Of a stretch of DNA of 10,326 nucleotides, positions 6,085 to 10,326 are shown in pieces. The notes beneath the pieces were generated by a model that worked only from the letters and a program-made list of their open reading frames with translations, searched no databases and was not told where the DNA came from. This DNA is from Pyrinomonadaceae bacterium (lineage in GTDB: Bacteria > Acidobacteriota > Blastocatellia > Pyrinomonadales > Pyrinomonadaceae), in contig JACCRA010000080.1 of NCBI GenBank assembly GCA_013813825.1, positions 1-10,326 of the forward strand. Reading direction: 5' to 3'. The position numbers were made by a program, and so were the translations under genes. How positions within the stretch are numbered: position 1 is the stretch's first letter; each line of letters begins with the position of its first letter.

Positions 6085-7104
6085 GTGAAATTATCGCTCG
6101 CAATCGTCTGGCTACTACTGTTCGCGCTGTGCGGCTTCGCGCAGACCAGCGGGGTCGCGCCACCGCAGCAGCAGTCGCCGCCAAAATTGGTGCGTGTGGA
6201 GGGGACCAAAGTCAGTCTCGTGCCGCCGCCGGGCTTCGTTCCGTCCAAACAATTTACCGGCTATGAATTGGCAGCAACCGGAGCGTCAATTATCGTATTG
6301 GAACTGTCCGGCCCCATCGCGCAGGTGACGGCGGGCTTCAACGATCCAGCGCAGCTAAGCAGGAAGGCGATGCAATTGCTAGGGCGGGAGACGGTGACGC
6401 TCAACGGCGCGCCGGCGACGCTGTTTCACCTCGCGCAGACGGCTAACGGCACTGAGTATCTGAAATGGATGCTGGCGCTTGGCGACGCGAACGCGACGGT
6501 GTTGGTGGCGGCTAATTTTCCGCGACAGTTGGAACAACAATACTCGCGGGTGTTACGCGACAGCCTCCTTTCGACGCGTTGGGACCAATCACGGAAAGTC
6601 GTGGTTGACGAGGGCGTGCCCTTTAGCGTCGAGGCACAGGGCGGACTGAAGTTGGCGCAACAACGCCTGCTCAACACGCTGCTCTATACGGTTGACGGTA
6701 TCGTCCCGGCGCAGTCAGTCGAGCAGCCGCTCTTCGTCGCGGGCATGTCAATTTCACAGCAACTCATCCTGAATCCGAAAGAGTTTTCCGAACGGCGCGT
6801 CTTCGCGACCGAAAGTGTCGTCTCAATCGGCGTCGTCGATGCACAACCCGTCATGATCGATGGCCTCTCCGGCTACGAGATCGTCACACAAGGTAAGGAT
6901 CGCGCGACCGGCCAACCCGTCACCTTGTATCAAGTGACGCTCTTCGATGAGACGATTTACTATGTGATGCAGGGACTAATCGGCGGTAGGCGCGCGACCG
7001 ACTACCTCGGCACTTTCCGCGCGATGGCGCGTTCATTCAAACGCCGCGCCACGCCCGTTCAGGAGCCGCCGGTGAAGCGCCCTCAAAGAGTGAAGCGTCA
7101 TTAA
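6085..7104 (+). CDS. Exported protein with two PsbP/Mog1-like domains (hypothetical)
   Basis: The 339-residue protein has an N-terminal signal peptide (KLSLAIVWLLLFALCGFA, likely cleaved near residue 19 before QTSG), so it is probably secreted to the periplasm. A Pro/Gln-rich linker (24-34) follows. Two similar-looking alpha/beta regions come next: about 36-170, with VPPPGFVPSKQFTGYEL, then ASIIVLELSGP, and about 172-325, with a comparable block SGYEIVTQG, TLYQVTLFDETIYYVMQG and a closing AMARSFKRR. The fold seems to resemble the PsbP/Mog1 (DUF1795-like) group, judged by pattern only. The C-terminus is basic (VKRPQRVKRH). Start is GTG at 6085, supported by GGAAGGA (6070-6076) with good spacing; an ATG at 6078 is in another frame. 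C16 is not in a lipobox because Leu precedes it. The gene follows the DinB gene by 19 bp. Function unknown. Confidence 0.8.
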   Translation: MKLSLAIVWLLLFALCGFAQTSGVAPPQQQSPPKLVRVEGTKVSLVPPPGFVPSKQFTGYELAATGASIIVLELSGPIAQVTAGFNDPAQLSRKAMQLLGRETVTLNGAPATLFHLAQTANGTEYLKWMLALGDANATVLVAANFPRQLEQQYSRVLRDSLLSTRWDQSRKVVVDEGVPFSVEAQGGLKLAQQRLLNTLLYTVDGIVPAQSVEQPLFVAGMSISQQLILNPKEFSERRVFATESVVSIGVVDAQPVMIDGLSGYEIVTQGKDRATGQPVTLYQVTLFDETIYYVMQGLIGGRRATDYLGTFRAMARSFKRRATPVQEPPVKRPQRVKRH

Positions 7105-7294
7105 ACGACTAAAGGTTTTAGGTTGAGGCTAAAAACATTGGGGAACAAGAAAACAGACAGGAGATCAACAGGATTCACAAGATAAGCCGGTCAAGCAGCA
7201 GGGCGCATCCTTATCTGTTGTCTGGTAAATCTTGTCAATCCTGTCCATATTCTTGTCCGGCTTGATGTAGTTTGAATTTAGAACCGATTTTGTG
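7105..7294. repeat. 190-bp gap with an interspersed palindrome (acaggatt/aatcctgt type)
   Basis: acaggattcacaagat (7168-7183) pairs with atcttgtcaatcctgt (7229-7244), 15 of 16 positions complementary, around a 45-nt spacer. Weaker matches extend outward. Intergenic strings of the form AACAGGATT-ACAAGAT/ATCTTGT-AATCCTGT are, from memory, a widespread dispersed repeat in environmental bacteria. A weak hairpin (ttttag 7116-7121 with ctaaaa 7129-7134) lies right after the preceding stop codon and might act as a terminator. A separate promoter for the VWA gene may lie in 7245-7294, but none is convincing. Confidence 0.7.
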
Positions 7295-10200
7295 ATGGAC
7301 CAATTTGCAGCGCGCGACAAAGACGAAGTAAGTGCCGGTGAAGGCGAAGCGAAGGCGTCCGTATCGCTGGAGAAAACTTTGCGCGGGCGACTGCGCGCGA
7401 TCAGCAGCGCGAGCGAGCGGCGGACGATTGCGGGACTGGCACGCGCGTTGGCGAAATTGCCGGCGGAGAGCGCGCGGGCGGCGTTGGAAGTAAGCGCGCA
7501 GTTGGCCGGCGTCAGTTTACGCGCGGGCGTGGAGTTTTTGCGCGCCGCACCTGATGCCGCGCGCGTGTTGGAAGCGGAAGAAGTGCGGCAGTGGGGCGAG
7601 ATGGGGCGACGGCTGACGTTAGCCGACGTGGAGACGGGCGTCGCGTTCTTCGCGGCGGGCGTCGCCGAATTGATCGACGTGCCGCCGGAAGCGCGCCCGC
7701 GTCTGTTTCACATCTGCGCCAAACAAATGACGCTCTCGACGTCCATCGCCGTTGAGACTTTCCGCCGCGCGCCGGCGCTGGCGCGCGAGGTAGCCGACGC
7801 CGCCTTGCTCTCCACAACATTCGCCGTCGCCGAAGAGATCGCGCGTCGCTCGGCCAAACACAGCGCGGACTTTCTTGCCGTCACGCCGAGCGTTTTCGCC
7901 TGCCTCGCGGAGATCGACCGGGACGGGACCAGTGAGATCGCTCACGCCGCCGTCCGGCTCGCCAACTCTTTCGCGGTGCGCGCGGGCGGCATCGCATCCG
8001 ACGTGTGGGCGGCGCTGCCGGAAACTGTCGCCGGGCTAAGCCCGGTGCAGGCGACGGCCCTCTTTCGCCACGCCGGGGATTTTCTAGAGCGCGGCGGCGC
8101 GGCGGCGCTTCACGTGTTCATCGCGGGCGGGGTGGCGCTACGAGCGACGCCGGAAGGCTTCGAGGATTGGGTCAAGTTGCTGCACCTCTCCGCCGCGCAG
8201 GGCAACGCCGTGCTGGTCGCACTGACTCGCGCCAGCCCCGCCTTCTTCCGCTCATTCGCCGGGTACGCCGCTGCGGCGGGAGGCCGCGCCCGCTCCATCG
8301 AATTGTCGCGTCGCGTCGTCCGGGTGGCGTGCGAGGTGGCGCACATCGACGCGGAGGCCGCGCTCTCGTGTTTCCGCTCCGGCCCGGAGGCGTTGCGCGC
8401 GGCGTCCATCGAACAGTTTGAAGCATGGGCGCGCGAAGGGTTGGCGCTTCCGGCGCACAACAACAATTCGCGCGCCCGTCGCAGCTATTACGCGCTGGAG
8501 ACGCGTCTGAGCAACGAGACACTGCGCGGTGGCGAGGCGGCGGGCGTGGCGCTCGGCGACGTAGCGCAGACGTTGCGCCTCTACGTCGAAGGCTTGACGG
8601 GACGCGCCGTCGAGGTGCAACCGCTGGCGGCGGTGCCGGACGAAGCGCGCATCGGCGACGGCAGCACCATTCACCTGCCCGCGCACATCTCCGAGTTTGA
8701 CAACGATGATGATTTGAACTTTCGTCTCTACAAAGTGCTCGCCGCGCACGCCGCCGGGCAGATCGAGTTCGATACTCACGAGCGCGGCGGAACGAGCACG
8801 GACTTGCGCGCCGCCTACGCGACCATCGCTGAACTTTACGCGCCTGAGAATGCGGACGCACTCGACGCCTTCGCGCTCGACGGCTATATCAACGATCTGA
8901 GCGCGGGCGAGCGGGCGCTCGATCCGGCGGAGGAAGCCCGCCGCGCGCAAGCCGCGCGTCGCCCGATGAAGATGCCGAAAGATGCGGACTACCGCGCCAT
9001 CCTCTCGTTGTTTCCGCTCCCCGCGCTCGCCGGTCGCATCTTCGGGACTCTTGAGAACGCGCGCATCGACCGCCGCCTGCGCCGCGCCTACCGCGGTTTA
9101 AGCCGCGATCTCGATCTGGTGCAAGCGCACCTGCGCCGCTCGCGCCCGCGCATCGCCGGCGTCCCCGTTCCACTGGTTCCCTTCGAGCTGCTCTTCCAGA
9201 TTACGCTCTGCGGCGGCGCGCACGCCGACGCCCGCGCGGCCTACGCCCAAGTCGTCTCCGAACTCGAAGGCATCGTCGCGGACTACCTGACCAGTCCCAC
9301 GACAGCGCCGGGCGTCGCCGACACGCTGATGGCAACTAGCCGGGTTTACAAACTTTTCCAGTCCGTCGTCGAGCAGCAGTCCGAACAGCAACAGCAATTC
9401 CCGGACATCGAAGACGGGGAAGCGACCGGCGCTCAGTCCAGACGAGACGAAGCCAAAGAGGGCGAAATGGACGAGGCCGGCGAGCCGGAAAGGCGTGAGC
9501 CGTCGCGGCAAGACGCGCGCGAACTCTTTAACGCATGGGCCAACTCGCAGTCCTCCGACGCCGACGTTGAACAGCAACTAGCGGGCGCGGAGCGTTGGGC
9601 GCAACAGGGCACGTCGCCCGAACAAGAGTTAGAGCCGGGCGAGACGGAATATAGCTATGACGAGTGGGATCGCGAGTTGTCCGATCTGCGCGTCAACTGG
9701 TGCCGCGTCGTCGAAAAGAAGGTCCGGCGCGGCGACCGCACGTTCGTTGAACTGACGCGCTCGCGCTACAAGGGCGTTATCTCTTCGATCCGGCATCAGT
9801 TTCAGTTGATGCGCCCCGAAAACCTCGTCCGCGTCCGCGGCGAACTCGACGGCGACGATTACGATCTGGATGCCGTCGTCAACTACGTCGCCGACCGCCG
9901 CGCCGACGGCCAGCAGTCCGAGCGTCTCTACACCAAGCGCCTGCGCCGCGAGCGCGATGTCGCCGTCTCATTTTTATTAGACCAGTCTTCATCCACCGCG
10001 CGCACCATCGGCCGCCACCCCTTGCAGCCCTACACGCACCCCGGCCGTCGCATCATCGAAGTCGAGAAGGAAGGCTTAGTCCTGATGAGCGAGGCGCTCG
10101 AAGCCGCCGGCGACGTGTACGCCATTTACGGCTTCACGTCCGAAGGGCGGCGCAACGTCAAGTTTTACGTCATCAAAGATTTCGCCGAGCGATATAGCGC

Positions 10201-10326
10201 GGAAATCGAGCGGCGTATCGGCGGCATCAACTACCAGCACAACACGCGCCTCGGGGCCGCCATCCGCCACGCCGCCGCGAAATTACAAAGACAAGAGGCG
10301 CGCACCCGCCTCCTGATCGTCCTCTC
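7295..10326 (+). CDS. NorD/CbbO-like VWA-domain protein, giant form (3' end outside window)
   Basis: One reading frame runs from ATG 7295 to the window end without a stop: at least 1,010 residues. Residues 1-400 are Ala/Arg-rich and helical, probably repeat-like. About 400-500 contain [20 protein letters not shown] and [18 protein letters not shown], a region I associate with long NorD-like proteins. Residues 695-780 are a charged, Gln/Glu-rich, probably disordered linker, followed by the NorD-type [18 protein letters not shown] (about 786-803). The VWA domain starts near 890: its metal-binding (MIDAS) site has D896, S898 and S900 in [10 protein letters not shown], and a threonine candidate T984 in [11 protein letters not shown]. 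NorD and CbbO use this domain to bind the client and their AAA+ partner; the likely partner is the NorQ-like ATPase encoded upstream. Classical NorD/CbbO are about 600-780 aa, so this one has a large N-terminal addition. No ribosome binding site is clear; GTG at 7292 is an equal alternative. Confidence 0.9.
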   Translation, partial: MDQFAARDKDEVSAGEGEAKASVSLEKTLRGRLRAISSASERRTIAGLARALAKLPAESARAALEVSAQLAGVSLRAGVEFLRAAPDAARVLEAEEVRQWGEMGRRLTLADVETGVAFFAAGVAELIDVPPEARPRLFHICAKQMTLSTSIAVETFRRAPALAREVADAALLSTTFAVAEEIARRSAKHSADFLAVTPSVFACLAEIDRDGTSEIAHAAVRLANSFAVRAGGIASDVWAALPETVAGLSPVQATALFRHAGDFLERGGAAALHVFIAGGVALRATPEGFEDWVKLLHLSAAQGNAVLVALTRASPAFFRSFAGYAAAAGGRARSIELSRRVVRVACEVAHIDAEAALSCFRSGPEALRAASIEQFEAWAREGLALPAHNNNSRARRSYYALETRLSNETLRGGEAAGVALGDVAQTLRLYVEGLTGRAVEVQPLAAVPDEARIGDGSTIHLPAHISEFDNDDDLNFRLYKVLAAHAAGQIEFDTHERGGTSTDLRAAYATIAELYAPENADALDAFALDGYINDLSAGERALDPAEEARRAQAARRPMKMPKDADYRAILSLFPLPALAGRIFGTLENARIDRRLRRAYRGLSRDLDLVQAHLRRSRPRIAGVPVPLVPFELLFQITLCGGAHADARAAYAQVVSELEGIVADYLTSPTTAPGVADTLMATSRVYKLFQSVVEQQSEQQQQFPDIEDGEATGAQSRRDEAKEGEMDEAGEPERREPSRQDARELFNAWANSQSSDADVEQQLAGAERWAQQGTSPEQELEPGETEYSYDEWDRELSDLRVNWCRVVEKKVRRGDRTFVELTRSRYKGVISSIRHQFQLMRPENLVRVRGELDGDDYDLDAVVNYVADRRADGQQSERLYTKRLRRERDVAVSFLLDQSSSTARTIGRHPLQPYTHPGRRIIEVEKEGLVLMSEALEAAGDVYAIYGFTSEGRRNVKFYVIKDFAERYSAEIERRIGGINYQHNTRLGAAIRHAAAKLQRQEARTRLLIVL

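Noticed and set aside
8172..8950. Two long - strand open frames (229 and 232 codons) and a + strand frame (8005-8421) inside the VWA gene
   Set aside because: Arg/Ala/Pro-rich compositions without motifs; the NorD-like frame runs unbroken through the whole region with a recognisable VWA site.
9374..9400. CAG/CAA-rich triplet run, considered as a microsatellite
   Set aside because: It encodes a Gln-rich part of a disordered linker in an intact frame; the codons are mixed and the run is short.
1..10326. CRISPR array, tRNA, rRNA, riboswitch, integrase or attachment sites
   Set aside because: I looked for regular spaced repeats, tRNA-like cloverleaf ends, and recombinase motifs and found none that I could support by eye.

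Overview
The window (10,326 bp, GC-rich, tightly packed, with long antisense open frames that reflect codon bias) looks like chromosomal DNA of a soil-type, Gram-negative-like bacterium. The mix of a DUF2752 protein, a DUF1572 DinB protein, a NorQ-like ATPase, a very large NorD-like protein and short interspersed intergenic palindromes would fit Acidobacteriota (Blastocatellia-like). That placement is inference; no marker gene settles it. I see no rRNA, tRNA, CRISPR array, insertion sequence or phage gene.

Left part (1-950, + strand): the 3' end of an RDD-family membrane protein, a 146-bp gap carrying a perfect 20-bp inverted repeat, and a small DUF2752 membrane protein with a CPNCGLTR motif. 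A strong hairpin ends this block and also serves the convergent gene beyond it.

Middle part (950-3766, - strand): mnmA (tRNA 2-thiouridylase), a roughly 330-bp gap without a convincing gene, then a two-gene unit in which a YtrA-type GntR repressor overlaps a slipin/stomatin-like SPFH protein. A nested palindrome covers the likely promoter of that unit, and the promoter position suggests a leaderless mRNA with autorepression.

Right part (3964-10326, + strand): a co-directional run. It opens with a toxin-antitoxin-like pair, a 78-aa Lys-rich protein overlapping a PIN-domain RNase by GTGA. A 14-bp direct-repeat pair and an inverted repeat lie in front of it. Next come a NorQ/CbbQ-type AAA+ ATPase, a DinB-superfamily protein, an exported protein with two similar-looking domains, a 190-bp gap with a second kind of interspersed palindrome, and a giant NorD/CbbO-like VWA protein that runs off the window end. 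The ATPase and VWA protein probably act together as a metal- or cofactor-inserting or remodelling machine, as NorQ-NorD and CbbQ-CbbO do. No nitric oxide reductase, RuBisCO or other target is in view, so the client is unknown.

Most notable: the target-less NorQ/NorD-like pair with a VWA protein of at least 1,010 residues, the PIN cassette with an unrecognised small partner, and the self-controlled GntR-slipin operon.
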